From: Jaltomata sinuosa
Taxonomy: Eukaryota; Streptophyta; Magnoliopsida; Solanales; Solanaceae
Assembly (NCBI GenBank): GCA_003996215.1
Contig: QJPP01001543.1
Location: forward strand, 186,001 to 250,000
Length of the DNA: 64,000 nucleotides
Reading direction: 5' to 3'
Both the position numbers and the translations under genes were made by a program. Shown in pieces: positions 46,669 to 59,500 of this stretch; the first letter of the stretch is position 1, and each line of letters begins with the position of its first letter. Below the pieces are notes generated by a model that did not search any database, was not told the DNA's origin, and worked only from the letters and a program-made list of their open reading frames with translations.

Positions 46669-47850
46669 CCAGCAGAGTGGAGAGTAGCCAAGGGAGTGGA
46701 GAACTAGTTTTGCAACTCCTCATCGGGTTTGAGGTTCCTGATTGTGGTTGTTTTAGGAGCTTCTTTTGCGATAGCATCACACTCCTCAAATAGATCCCCT
46801 ATTCCATCTTCCAACGCATCGCTTGGGGGACTGACACGTACCGGGAACGATTGATACAAATAAGGAAAAGGCTTGGGCAGTCCTGACCTCTTCTTTTCTT
46901 TGTTTCTGGCTTCACCTTTTTGGATCACATACCCCAATCCTTGCTTGCTCAACTATCCAGGGATACTTAAAGGTTTGATCTAACCATTAGAGTTCCTTCC
47001 TAGACCCGAGCCTGGTTCATAACCACACCTCAGCATTGTGGTCGTAAGCATCTTGTAAATTGGAGGCATATGAATTTGAAGAGCCAGGTCCTCTTCTGTG
47101 GCATTCACAATTTCCACCGTGTAGAAGTCACTCCCTCTCGGGACCTCTTCGATTTTGGGGACACAACCATTTGGGTGACTCAGGTGGCTTCCCTCTCCAT
47201 GTATTACCACTTCGTGTCCTTCCCAAAAGAACTTCACCATTTGGTGCAAGGTTGAAGGCACGACCCCAGCTTCATGGATCCATGGCCGTCCCAAAAGCAA
47301 ATTTTAACTAGTGGTAATATCCATGACCTGTAACTCTGTTCGAAATTCAGCGGGTCCTATCTATATGTATAGGTTGACTTCTCCAAGGGTATCTCTCTGT
47401 CCTCCATCGAAGGCCCTCATATTAACCCTGCTATGACGGATCTTTCCCAAATCGTATTCCAACTGTGTCAGTGTTGACAATGGATAAATGTTCAATCCTG
47501 ATCCGTCATCGATCAGTACCCTGTTCATAACCTTTTCTTGAATCTGAATAGTGATATGTATAGCCTTGTTGTGTGTCATGCCTTCAAAAGGAAACTCATG
47601 ATCACTAAAAAGGATACGGTGGCTTCCTAGGACTTGGCTTACCATGGCAGTCAAGTTTTCTGCACTGGTACCCGTTGGTACGTAAGCTTCATTTAGAACC
47701 ATCAGTAACGCCTGTTTGTAGTACAGGGAACTAATGAGCAATTCCCAAATAGAAATTGAGCCAGTGTCTTTTCCAAGTGCTTCACAATCGAGTACTCTTT
47801 TGGATGCATTCTTCTCAAAAACTCTTCTGCTTCGCCCTCAGTGATTGGCC
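46669..47850 (-). pseudogene. Copy D protease and G-patch-like segment
   Basis: Active site I-D-D-G-S-G near 47520-47495 is kept; so is L-L-G-R-P-W near 47300. The G-patch-like core G-Y-E-P-G-S-G-L-G-R near 47025-46995 matches the consensus of the four copies. Stops near 47360 (TAG), 47305 (TAA), 46979 (TAG), 46955 (TAG) and 46704 (TAG) and a frameshift near 47740 break it. Confidence 0.8.
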
Positions 47851-50089
47851 TTTTCTGCAGACTCTTCTTATGAGCATCATCTGCCAGATTATTGGGGACA
47901 TAACATTTCCCAGATATTTTCATGCCGTGAGTTACATCGGCTTCAATTATGAACTTTTTTTCAGCCGGCACCAACACAGCAAATTGCGGCTTCTCCGCGA
48001 TGCTCTAAGCAGCTACATACCTTTCTAGTTCCTCAGGATTTCTGGGGCTCTTTGGCACTATGGACTTGCTTGTGAACCATTCTTCCTCTATTTCGATAAT
48101 GTTTACAATGGCTCTTCCGTGATTCGGAAGTGGGTTGTTATTAACATTTGGCAGTGCTGTCTGTAAGGTGACTACCTTCTGATCTATCAAATCTTAAATA
48201 TTGTGTTTCAGATTGATGCAATCCTCTGTGCCATATCCGGCGCCTCCAGAGTGATAAGCATAATGCCGATCAGCTTTGTAGAAATGAGAGTTGACGTTAC
48301 CTGGTTTATGCTAAATGGGCTGAACTAATCCAGCAGCCTTCAGTCTTTCATATAACTGAGTTTGGGTCTCGGCTAATTGAGTGAAAGTTCAAGGAACTTT
48401 CTTTTCCAAATTTGGTCGAGGGAGACCGGGGTTAGCGGGAGGAGGAACCCGGTGGTTGTTCTGGTTTTCAGGAGCTCTTTGGTATACTAGAAAATTCTGG
48501 GGAGGTGCTTGCTAGGTGGATTGTATATTTGGGACTTGAGTTTGGTAGATGGGCTTCACGTTTGGCACAATAGTTTGGTAGATTGGCTGAGTATAGAAGA
48601 TTGGTTGAGGGTTTTGTGGAACTGGAGGAGGGGTTATTGGAACAAGTGGCTTCTTGTAACCAGCTTTGAAGGGTTTATGTGGTTTTGGACTAGGATTGAA
48701 AGATACCTAAGATACCTCCTCTCTCTTTTTCTTTGGGGGTTCGGTAGGTCCTAAAGAAATTAGGGTATTGGCAATTTTTCCACGCGGAGCCCTTCTTCCA
48801 CAATCTCTCAAATTTTGACTCCTTTACTGCCGATATCATCTTACCATAAACTTCTGACTCCTGAGCGCGGATAAACACCATGCTTATTTCTTCTTTGGTC
48901 ATAGGAGGCCGGACTCTCGCTGCCTCTTTTCTCCACCGGTAAGCATAATCTCTGAAATCTTCATTTGACTTTTGCCTGATGCGTCCCAGGGAATATCGAT
49001 CTGGGACGGCATCTATGTTATATGCGAATCTCTAGGCGAAATCTTGGGCGAGTTCGCTCCACTTGAACCACTTCTTCAATTCTTGGGAGGCGAACCATTC
49101 CAATGCCTCTCCATTCAGACTTCGGCTAAAGAGTCTCATTAGCAGGGCATCGTTTCTTCGGGCACCGACCATCTGATCATAGTAACTCCTTAGATGGGCT
49201 TCGGGACTCCAAACACCATTGAAGATTTCAAATTTTGGAATTTTGAAACCTTCTGGCAGGTTTATCTCAGGGTTAATGCAGAGATCGTCATAGTCGTAGC
49301 CTTTCTCATTAGGCAAACTCCGTAACTCTCAAATCTGCGCCATTTCTTATCTTATTTGTGCCATATCTAGGTCGCATTTCATTTCCGTAGCCTTCATCTC
49401 TCTTTCTTTCTCTTCATAATGATCTAACTTAGGGTTCTCCTAGAGAATGGGGTATGGTTCTGTTATGGCATGAAAAGTGGGAGGTATGTTCTGGGCGGGC
49501 GGGGGATGGACATATGGAATAGTATTTGGGTATTTGGGGATAAATTTTGTGGGTTAACTATGTTGGTGGCATTAGGATGGTTGTTTTGGGAGTTGTAGGT
49601 GTTTTGTGGAGTGTTCTGGAGGTTTGGAGGGTTTTGTGTGAAATAGGCACCTGGATTATTGTCCTAGTTAGTATGTTGAACAGGGGGAATATGGTTCTGG
49701 TACAGGGACCTGACGAGGGAGGGGTTATTGTGGACATGTTCATTTGAAGGCCTGGGAATGGAAAAGGAAGGGATGTGTTTTGGTTGATTTCCAATTTGCG
49801 GAGAATTGAGTGGAGAGTTTTGAGGAGGGGGCTGAGAATCGCCCAGAGCAGGAGTATTGGCGGTGATTGCCAAGCTAGCCATGTCTTTCGCCTTTTGCAC
49901 TTCTTCCTGCATCGTTTCTATTTTCTTTGCAAGCTCTGTGATCATTTCATTTTGTTCAGCGATGACGTTGTCTTGTATAGCCAGGGCATTTTCTTCCTCA
50001 CTATTAGTCATTCTTTCTACAGACAAGCGAGGGACAAAGGATGGATCTAAGTGTGCTTTCGAGCGAGTGAAGTAAGAGTGTTCAGCCAC
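47851..50089 (-). pseudogene. gag: Copy D gag
   Basis: Reads from GTG at 50089 (ATG lost) A-E-H-S-Y-F-T-R-S-K, then a coiled-coil, a Pro/Asn/Gln-rich linker, the gag domain (49316-48690 region, with a TAG near 49032), a Pro-rich linker and the C-X2-H-X5-H-X4-C knuckle region near 48255-48210, where the leading Cys codon looks changed (CATTATGCTTATCACTC on the minus strand gives H-Y-A-Y-H). Several stops and frameshifts. The first 141 codons are open and are the best copy of the N-terminus in the window. Confidence 0.8.
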
Positions 50090-50691
50090 TTTTTGTCAAC
50101 ACAAACTGGTTTCTTTTATTTTTTGAAATGAAAAATAACTCAAAAGAAGTTATGTTAGTTTTCTGTTAGTGAAAAATAATACAAGATATATGGTGAGAAA
50201 TAAACATATAGGAATTACTTTAAACACATAAAAGTTGCTTTTCGTCAAGGCAAATTGGTCCACAGGTTGTTTTGACTAAATCGTTTCAAAGGACAGGATT
50301 TTGTCCGTTGATTTGGGAATAATAGGTTTTGTCAGGAAAGGTTGATTTTGTTGATCTTGTAACATCTCTGCCTATTGTTCTCCTGAACTCTTTGTCGCTT
50401 TCATCAATGTGGAGAAATGACAATTTCTTTAAGACCTGGGCCAGGACTTGAAAGCTGCCTACGTATCTCATAAAGGAGAATCTCGCGATCCCCATGGAGT
50501 CTCAAGTGTCTTGTCGGAAGGAATAAAATCCTCTAAGAAACCTTTAACTGGGGCAGAAATTTTGAGAAGGATCCCAAAATTTCCACCAAGCTTCATTCAA
50601 GAGTTCAACATTAAGCTCTGAGGAATTCCCCAACACCGAGAGATCAGAGTGTACTTCAAAGAAATCCCTAGTCCTATATGGATTAATCCAT

Positions 50692-52040
50692 GTAGATGCT
50701 TTGAGAATCACAGAGAAGCCGCAATTTGCTATGTTGGTATCGGCTGAAAAAGAGTTCGTAATTGAAGCCGCCGTAACTTATGACATGACAAGATCTAGGA
50801 AATGTTATATCCCCGATAATCTGGCAGATGATGCTCACAAGAAGAGTCTGCGGAAAAGGACAATCACTAAAGGCAAAGAAGAAGAGTTTTGGAGAAGAAT
50901 GCAGCCAAAATAGTACTAGATTGTGAAGCACTTGGATAAGGCCCTGGCTCAAATTTCTATCAGGGCATTGCTCATGAGTTCCCTGTACCACAAACAGGCG
51001 TTACTCAAGGTTCTAAATGAAGCTTACGTGCCCACGGGTACCAGTGCAAAAAACTTGACTGCCATGGTAAGCCAAGTCCTAGGAAGCCACCGCATCTGTT
51101 TCAGTGATGATGAGTTGCCTTTTGAAGGCGTGACACACAACAAGGCTCTACATATCACTATTCAGAGTCAAGAAAAGGTTGTGAACAGGGCACTAATCGA
51201 TGAAGGATCAGGATTGAACATTTGTCCTTTGTCAACACTGACACAGTTAGAATACGATTTGGGAAAGATCCGTCAAAGCAGGGTCAATGTGAGGGCCTTC
51301 GACGAAGGACATAGATATATCCTTGGAGAAGTCAACCTATACATCTTGATGGGACCCGCTGAATTTCGAACAGAGTTATAGGTCATGGATATTACCACTA
51401 CTTACAATTTACTTTTGGGACGGCCATGGATCCACGAAGATGGGGTCGTGCCATCAACCTTGCACCAAATGGTGAAGTTCTTTTGGAAAGGGCACGAAGT
51501 GGTAATCCATGGAGAGGGAAGCCACCTGAGTCGCCCAAACTGTTGTGTCCCCATAATCGAAGAGGTTCTGAGAGGGAGTGACTTCTATACGGTGGAAATT
51601 ATGAATGCCAAAGAAAAGGACCTGGCTCCTCAAATTCCTATGCCTCCCATTTACAAGATTCTTGCGACCATAATGCTGAGGTGTGGTTATGAACCAGGAT
51701 CGGGGCTAGGAAGGAACTCTAATGATCGGATCAAACCTTTAAGTATCCCTAGACAGTTGAGCAAGCACAGATTGGGGTATGTGATCCAAGAAGGTGAAGC
51801 CAGCAACAAAGAAAAGAAGAGGTCAGGACTGCCCAAGCGTTTTCCTCATTTGTATCAATCGTTCACGGTATGCGTCAGTCCCCCAAGCGATGGGTTGGAG
51901 GATGGAATAGGGGATCTATTTGAGGAGTGTGATGCTATCGCGGAAGAAGCTCCCAAAACAACTACAATCAGGAACCTCAAACCCGGTGAGGAGTTGCAAA
52001 ATAGGGTCGCCACTCCTTTGGCTACTCTCCACTCGGCTGG
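50692..52040 (+). pseudogene. Copy E gag end, protease and G-patch-like segment
   Basis: Enters at E-K-P-Q-F-A-M-L-V, equivalent to 20770 in copy B. Stops: TAG at 50911, TAG at 50917 and TAG at 51379. The protease active site near 51200 reads I-D-E-G-S-G, one acidic residue changed from D to E. The G-patch-like core G-Y-E-P-G-S-G-L-G-R is intact near 51687-51716. The last part is open for 219 codons to the stop that overlaps the intron donor (52042-52044). Confidence 0.85.
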
Positions 52041-52296
52041 GTAGACAAAGACTTTGTTTTACAAAATTCGGCGATGGTCTGGATGAGGCTCCGTGACCCG
52101 CCCTTTATGTTTTAAATTTCCTCATATTGTTTCTTCTTTCTAAAAGGCATGAATCTACATTCATCTAGGTTGTAGCAACAGTTTGTAAATATTTCCGAAT
52201 TTCAAATGAAAGCCTCCTTATTTTGCAAATATTCGCCGTTTAAAGATTTATTTTTATTTGCTTATTATTATCTAACCCATTTTGTTTTGGTTTTAG
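52041..52296 (+). other. Intron between gag-pro and pol, copy E (256 bp)
   Basis: Donor GG|GTAGAC, acceptor TTTTAG|TAATAA. One base shorter than the others, with phase kept. Confidence 0.8.
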
Positions 52297-55200
52297 TAAT
52301 AATAAGTTAAAACCTACCACTGTCATGTCATGTCAAGGGCTTAACAAACAAACTAAGCTAGGTGACGATGATTTCGAGGAATATGATGAAGAAACTATGG
52401 TTCCCGAAGCCTTGACAGAGGAATTAAAAGACTTTGAGAACCGAGAAAAGCCTAATCTAGAGGAAACTGAGACGGTCAATCTAGGAGACGACCAAAAGGT
52501 CAAAGAAACTAGAATCAGTGTCCATTTGACAGAAACATAAAAAAGAGAGCTTATCATATTGCTTCAAGAATACATCGACATATTTGCTTGGGCCTACAGC
52601 AATATGCGAAGGCTAAGCACAAACATAGTCTCCCACAAGTTTCCTATTAATACAGGGCGTGATCCCGTCAAGGATAAGATTCTAAAGTTCAAGCCAGATC
52701 TAAGTCTGAAGATCAAGGAAGAAGTTACCAAATAGATTCAGTCTGGAGTTGTAGGGGTTACAAAGTATCCGACCTGGTTGGCCAATATCGTCCCAGTTCC
52801 TAAGAAAGATGGAAAGATCAGAATCTATGTTGATTATCAAGACCTGAACAGGGCCAGTCACAAAGACAACTTCCCATTGCCTAATATCCATATCCTTATC
52901 GATAATTGCGCGAAGCATGAAATACAGTAATTCGTGGATTATTTTATTGGATACCATCAAATCTTAATGGATGAAGAAGATGCTGAGAAAACAGCCTTTA
53001 TCACCCCCTGGGGTATCTACCATTACAGAGTAATGCCATTTGGTCTCAAAAATATGGGTGCTACTTATATGCAAGCCATGACAACCATTTTCCACGACAT
53101 AATTCATAAGGAGATTGAGGTATACATAGATGACGTGATTGTCAAATCCTGCGAGAGTTTGGATCACTTGACCCATTTGAGGAAGTTTTTTGACCGCCTG
53201 TAAATATACAACCTAAAGTTGAATCTCACAATGTGTGCTTTCGGGGTGCCAGCTGGCAAAATATTGGATTTTATAGTCAGTAGAAGGGGAATCGAGCTCG
53301 ACCCTTCAAAGATCAAAGCAATTCAGGAGTTGCCTCCCTCGAAGACCAAGAAAGAGGTCATGAGTTTCTTGGGAAGGTTGAATTATAGTAGTCGATTCAT
53401 AGCTCAATCAACGGTTATTTGTGAACCTATTTTCAAGTTATTAAAGAAAGATGTGCCGGCTGGTTGAACCAAGGAGTGCCAGCAAGTTTTTGATCGTATC
53501 AAGAACTACTTGTCCAGTCCTCCGATATTGGTTCCTCCAAGAGAAGGGAGACCATTATTGCTGTACCTATCGGTTTCAGAAAATGCCTTTGGATGCATCC
53601 TAGGACAACATGATGAAACCAGAAAGAAAGAACGAGTAATTTATTATCTGAGTAAAAAGTTCACTCCGTGCGAGGCTCATTATACTTTGTTAGAAAAGAC
53701 TTGTTGTACTTTGACTTGGGTCGCTCAGAAGTAGAGACATTATTTGTCATATATGCGACTCAAAAAGCAATCAAGGGACAGGCCTTAGCAGATCATTTAG
53801 CAGAAAATCTGGTTGATAAAGATTATTAACCACTCCAAACTTACTTTCCCGATGAAGAGATTTTGTTCGTAGGTGAGGATATTGTTGAGTCATACCTCGG
53901 TTGGAGATTGTTCTTCGACAAAGCGGTCAACTTCAAAGGTTCGAGCATTGGAGCAGTCTTGGTATCAGAAGTTGGTCAGCACTATCCGGTGACAGCCAAA
54001 CTCTATTTCCCTTGCTAACAACATGGTCGAGTACGAAGGTTGTATTCTCGATATCCAACTATCTATTGATATGAATGTCTGAGAACTTTTGGTCATAGGT
54101 GATTCTGATTTGCTAATTCACCAAGTTTAAGGTGAATGCGCTGTGAAGAACCCCAAGATCGTGTCGTATGTGAAGATGTTTCAAAGTTTTTGCAAGAGAT
54201 TTAGGAAGATCGAATTCAAGCATACACTAAGGACTTAGAATGAGTTTGTCGATGCCTTGGAAACCATATCCTCCATGATTCAACATCCCGATCAGAATTA
54301 TATCAATCTGTTGATAATAGGTCTTAAAGAACAACTTGCTCACTGTGCACAAGTCAAAGCAGAATCAGAAGGAAAACCATGGTATTATGATATCAAGAGG
54401 TATCTAGAAGTTGGAGTCTATCCCGAAGATGTGACCGCCAACCAAAAGAAAACCATTCGTCGAATGGCCAACATTTTTTTCCTAAATGGAGAAATACTGT
54501 ATAGAAGGACTCCGGACCTGTAATTCTTAAGATGCATTGATTCGGTTGAATCCACAAGACTATTAGAAGAGGTACACGTTGGAGTGCATGGTCCCCACAT
54601 GAAATAGGTTCACCCTATCCAAGAAGATTTTGCGAACTGGATACTTTTGGATGACCATGGAAAATGACTGTAGCAAGTTGGTACAAAAATGTCACGAGTG
54701 CCAGATCCATGGAGATTTGATTCGAGTACCACCTAGCGATCTTCAAGCAATAAGCGCACCTTGGCCTTTTGTAGCCTGGGGCATGGATTTCATTGGTACA
54801 GTCGATCCATCTGCCTAGAATTGACACAGATTCATTTTGGTAGCTATTGATTACTTCACCAAGTGGGTAGAAGCTGCTTCTTACAAGTCTGTGACCAAGA
54901 AGGTTGTAGCCAATTTTGTTAAAAACAACCTAATTTGTCGATTCGGGATTCCTGAGTCAATTATTACCAACAACGGAACAAATCTGAACACCCACTTGAT
55001 GAAAGAAATATGTGAGCAATTCAAGATCACTCACCGTAATTCAACCGCATACCACCCACAAATGAATGGAGCTGTGGAAGCTGCCAACAAGAATATCAAG
55101 AAGATCTTGAGAAAAATGGTCGACTATCACCGATCTTGGCACAAGATGTTGCCTTATGCTTTATTGGGATACCGGACGACCGTCAGGACTTCGATCGAGG

Positions 55201-55628
55201 TGACCCTTTATATATTTGTGTATGGGTCGGAAGCAGTGATACATGCGGAAGTTGAAATACAATCTCTTAGGATCATTCAAGAAGCCGGACTGAATAATGA
55301 GGAATGGGTTCGTGCCCATCACGAGCAACTCATGTTGATTGTTGAGAAAAGGATGAGCATCGTATCCCATGGTCAGTTGTATCAGCAAAGAATGATTCGT
55401 GCATTCAACAAAAGAGAGCGAGATCGCATGTTTGTCGTAGGACAACTAGTTCTCAAGCGCATTTTTCCCCACCTGGAGGAATACAAAGGAAAGTTTACAC
55501 CCAATTTGCAAGGCTTGTATGTCATCCAGAAAGTGTTATCCGGAGGAGCTCTGATCCTATCCAAAAGGGACGATCAAATGTGGACCAAACCGATCAATTC
55601 CGATGATGTGAAGAGATACTTTGTTTAG
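52297..55628 (+). pseudogene. pol: Copy E pol: RT, two RNase H domains, integrase
   Basis: RT keeps Y-I-D-D near 53119-53130. Stops at 52538, 52733, 52928, 53201, 53466 and 53732. About 150 bp of the RT-linked RNase H are deleted near 53748 (TATA shared at the joint). The second RNase H has further stops and a frameshift near 54015. Integrase has the only full zinc motif in the window, H-x6-H...K-C-H-E-C, then D (M-D-F-I-G) and E (A-V-E-A-A-N-K), but the middle Asp is N (T-N-N-G). Its last 263 codons are open to TAG at 55626. Confidence 0.9.
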
Positions 55629-55724
55629 GGATAGTTTTCCTTTAATTTCATTTCCCTATAATCACATTCCCTGATTGTAATCATTTTATGCTTTGTAATA
55701 ACTTAAAATATCCCTATCCTCTTT

Positions 55725-55975
55725 TATGAAGTACTTTTGACCTGAATCCTCAAGAATGAGATACGTAGGCAGTTTGTATCCACCTCGGTCAACCCCTTAG
55801 GAAAATCTATCTTTCCCGGTACGAACTATGTTTGACCTGAATTCTCAAGAATGAGATACGTAGGCGGTCTTTGTCTACCTTGGTCATCCCTTTAATTATT
55901 TCCAATAATCTCCCACTATAAGTGTGGAAACTACGTTTGACATAATTCCTGCCTCAACGAGATAGGTAGGCGCCA
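55725..55975 (+). repeat. 95 bp hairpin repeat array, copy E
   Basis: Two full units (near 55730 and 55818) and a diverged third near 55926. Confidence 0.75.
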
Positions 55976-55983
55976 CAACAGTT

Positions 55984-56520
55984 CAGTCATATCACCACAG
56001 AAAATGGAAACTGGGGCAGAATTTTTGAGAAAGGAATATCAAAAATTTGGAAGATAAAGATCGTTGCCAACAAGACAAGAGGATGCTTGTAGATACGCAA
56101 ATACCATAACGGTTCGGTCATATCACCCCAGGAAATGGAAACTGGGGCAGAATTTTTGAGAAAGGAATCTCAAAAATTCGAAAGATGAAGGTCGTTTCCA
56201 ACAAGACAAGAGGATGCTTGCAGATACGCAAATGCCAGAATGGTTCGGTCATATCACCCCAGGAAATGGAAACTGGGGTAGAATTTTTGAGAAAGGAATC
56301 TCAAAAATTCATAAGATGAAGGTCGTTGCCAACAAGACAAGAGAATGCTTATAGATACGCAAATGCCACAATGGTTCATCCATATCGCCCGAGAAATGGA
56401 AACTGGAGAAGAATTTTTGAGAAAAGAATCTCAAAAATTCAGAAGACGAAGAGAATTAGACTCTGAAGAGTTCCCCAGCAAAAATGCAGAATATGCCGAA
56501 GATCAACCAAAGCAAATACC
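55984..56520 (+). repeat. About 128 bp double-hairpin repeat, copy E (4 units)
   Basis: Units start near 55985, 56117, 56247 and 56378, the highest number of the four copies. Middle units keep perfect CCCCAG/CTGGGG and GAATTTTTGAGA/TCTCAAAAATTC stems. A 92-codon frame from 56345 crosses out of the repeat and is chance. Confidence 0.85.
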
Positions 56521-56537
56521 GAGAAAGAATCTCTCGA

Positions 56538-56555
56538 TCCCCAGCAGAGTCGCCA
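56538..56555 (-). other. Primer binding site, Tat type (tRNA-Arg-like)
   Basis: TGGCGACTCTGCTGGGGA on the minus strand, four bases after the LTR end AAAATA (56560). The first ten bases fit the 3' end of a tRNA-Arg (inference from the ...GUCGCCA end). The bases beyond belong to inverted copy E; TGGGGATCG is common to both sides of the joint. Confidence 0.7.
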
Positions 56556-56559
56556 TTTC

Positions 56560-59500
56560 TATTTTGATCCTTCTCGGGCAAGGAAGGAAAAACATGGCTT
56601 TGTTTGTTGAAAGGTTCATTTAGAAAATCTAATTAAAGTTTCCAAAACGTTTTCAATTAAAAGCAAGAGTCGCCACTTAGTTTTTATAAAGTAAAAACCA
56701 AGAAAAAACTTATATGAATTATTAAAATCCCAAAACAGATAGACTTTAAAAATTAAGATATTAAGGGTAAGGGTTCAAGTTAATACTCTTGGAAGGGTGT
56801 TAAGGCACCAAGAGTATCCTCTAACTCGCGGTTACCCGGGCTTGTTTGAAAAACTAACTTGTTGACTAACTTTTGAAAACGGGATTGGTTTATAAAACAT
56901 CTTGTTTTTATAAAGAAGATTGATTTTAGAAGATAATTATGAAAAATGATTGTTTTATAAAAGACAATAAAAAGGGGTCCATTTTTTATACTCACGGAAA
57001 GAAAAGAGTTGAAAATAAACAAATTGAGTAAATGAAACAGTAATTATCAGAAAGTTTGATTCCTTTTGTGTATAATTTAACTAAGTTTCGCAAAGTTAGT
57101 TCAATTATACAATCAAACTAATCAACTAAGTAACAAGAAGACATAATTAAAATATGTTAATCATGTCCTAATACTAGTGTGTGGGCCCTCTTTAGGCACA
57201 CCGCCATTTTCACTTTGGACTTAGTCCATTTTTCATCTTTTAGCCCTTTGGGCTACTGCTGCTGCTGAATCTTATGGGCTTTGGCCCAAATTTATTTATT
57301 CACTCCATTTTGGACTTTTTCCGATGCGGATCATTTCTTTTGGGCGTGGCCCATTTCTCTCCACCGTTGCCGCTGCTGCCTCTGATGTTTTATCCCTTTT
57401 GGGCTTATTCTTGCTGGACCATCAAATAATGTTGGGCTAAACCCAACTAGAACATGCAGGGGAATTTTGGGAGTCCAATTGGACTCCACCGGATTTCATA
57501 CATAGAAAGAGTAAAATAAATGAGGATTAGTACGTGTCTTAACTAAACTAACCAAAGAAAATAATTCAAACAAGAATATACACCAATATGCAGGTATTTA
57601 TACCAAGTTAAAGCATATGAAACAAGGACATTCATACAATAAAATCACTAATTTTATCACTTAAGATATATGTTTCATGAAACTTAGCCATTTCAAAACA
57701 TTCATATGGATTAACCATTTTCCAGAAAATCAATGAGAGGGTAGGGAGTGGTTCAAACAAGACATGTATTCTTAGATGCACGGAAGTGGTATGACATAGG
57801 CATAAGGCACATATTCAACATTTTTCAATACTTACATTTAAACATATAGAGCAGATTCCATATAATTTGAACAAAAGACTAATTTAAGAACCTAATCTGG
57901 AAATCACATACCAGTCATAGACAAGTCAAGCGATATGAATAAACATTTTTACATTGATTACTCAGTACAACTAATAAGAAATCACTCAAGAAAACAAAGG
58001 AGAAGTATATGGGAAAGCTATTAACATGATATTATCCAAAATCATCTCATGGTCCATACAGGTAACATGTAAAGCAAACAGGGAAGTGGTCATCTCGATG
58101 AAGATGAATCAGAGGAACCTACAGGGGTGAGCAACATGTCACAAGGAGGTATGCCTCACCTCTAGTTCTATTCCATGACAGAACTTACACACACAACAAT
58201 CATGGAGTTCAGATTCGTTAAACCTTAGACCTAAACAAATTCTAATAACACAACAATCGTCTAGTATGCTAAAATCATTTGAAGAGAAGGGGGGGGGGGA
58301 AAGGAACAGGGTAATAGATAAAAAATGAGGGAAAGAGGATGAGAGTTGAACAGGTCTAAAAACCTATAACATCTTCATATAGCAAACAAATAAACGTAGC
58401 AGTCTTGAAGCTTTAATAGGTCACAAAGTTCTACAAGCATTACTAGACACTAATTCAAACATAAGAAAATAACAACAAAACCTAACTATTTCATTTGCAT
58501 CACTTAGTCATTTCAGCATTAGCAAAACAGTGAAAAGGGAAAGGGAAGAGAAAAATCATGATTACTGTTAAACAAAGGGAAGAAGGAAGGGGGTTTGAAC
58601 ATTTTTCAACAACAAACCAATAGGAAACATGTGCTCATGCTATACTTAATCAAACCATCAAAACTTATGAGAAGAAATCAGGACTCAAAGATGACCCAAA
58701 CATCATCCTAAATGATACTTACAGTTCAAACATGTTGACTGATACCACATAGCAAGAAACAGTAGGGAAAGAAATAAAAACCATTTAAAAGCAACTTCAA
58801 ATCTAAGGGTAAATAGGGTAGGGGTTAAACATGCTCAAATCAATTAACAAATATGAAAATCTGTACTTAAATATATATATATATATATATACTACACAGT
58901 TTACTTAAGAACCAAGTAAACCATAAACAATCAAGGTTTAAAACTAACCTAAGCATCACCCCCAAGTATAGGAGAGTAAAGCTAACAGTTCATACATAGT
59001 TAAGACAGTAAAGAGGAGAAAATAGGTTCAACAAAGAGAAAGACTAAGTTGTTCATGAACAAAATCAGCCTTAAATTCTAGCAACAAATTCATGCTTAAG
59101 TTTCTGGCATTTAATCATCATATAAGTCGAACACAGGCTAATGAAATCAAGGGGTTTATACAGGGGAAGGAAAAACAAGTTTAAAAATCATCACAAACAA
59201 TCATGAACAAAACATATCAACACTTAATCAATACATATACGAAATATCAGTTTAGGCAAAGTTGGTAAGCCAATAAGAACATGATTATGAAGAGGGGTTG
59301 GGGAACAAACAAGGATCAAAACCAAACATTTTTATGAACAAAGACAGAAAGATTTAACATCATTGAAAAACAATCTAGGCTCAAATCTATGCTCATACTC
59401 ACTGTTTTAACAAATTAAACAAAATCAGTAAAAGACCACACTTCTAACACAAGATTGCTACTCGAAATCATAATATTAGTCTAACATTTAAGCGCATATA

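Larger units (their letters stand above)
38766..50474 (-). mobile_element. Tat-clade Ty3/gypsy retrotransposon, copy D (inverted)
   Basis: Runs leftwards from a truncated 5' leader (50474-50090, no gene) through gag, protease, intron, pol and the 3' noncoding region, which stops at 38766, about 270 bp short of where the polypurine tract should be. Gene-free stretches 38766-39690 and 41732-42400 match the same parts of A and B; a CTACA/TGTAG stem lies near 38850-38890. Joints at both ends share 3-6 bases with the neighbour. Its gag start codon reads GTG. Confidence 0.9.
50475..56537 (+). mobile_element. Tat-clade Ty3/gypsy retrotransposon, copy E (circularly permuted fragment)
   Basis: Begins inside the 3' noncoding region at GAATCTCGCGATCCCC and ends at the same point of the element (GAATCTCTCGATCCCC, 56528-56543). 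50475-50691 is 3' noncoding DNA, then the sequence jumps to the end of gag at 50692 and runs on through pol to the 3' noncoding region. LTR, leader and most of gag are missing between the two parts. Its start abuts the leader of copy D; its end runs into a primer binding site on the minus strand. Confidence 0.8.
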
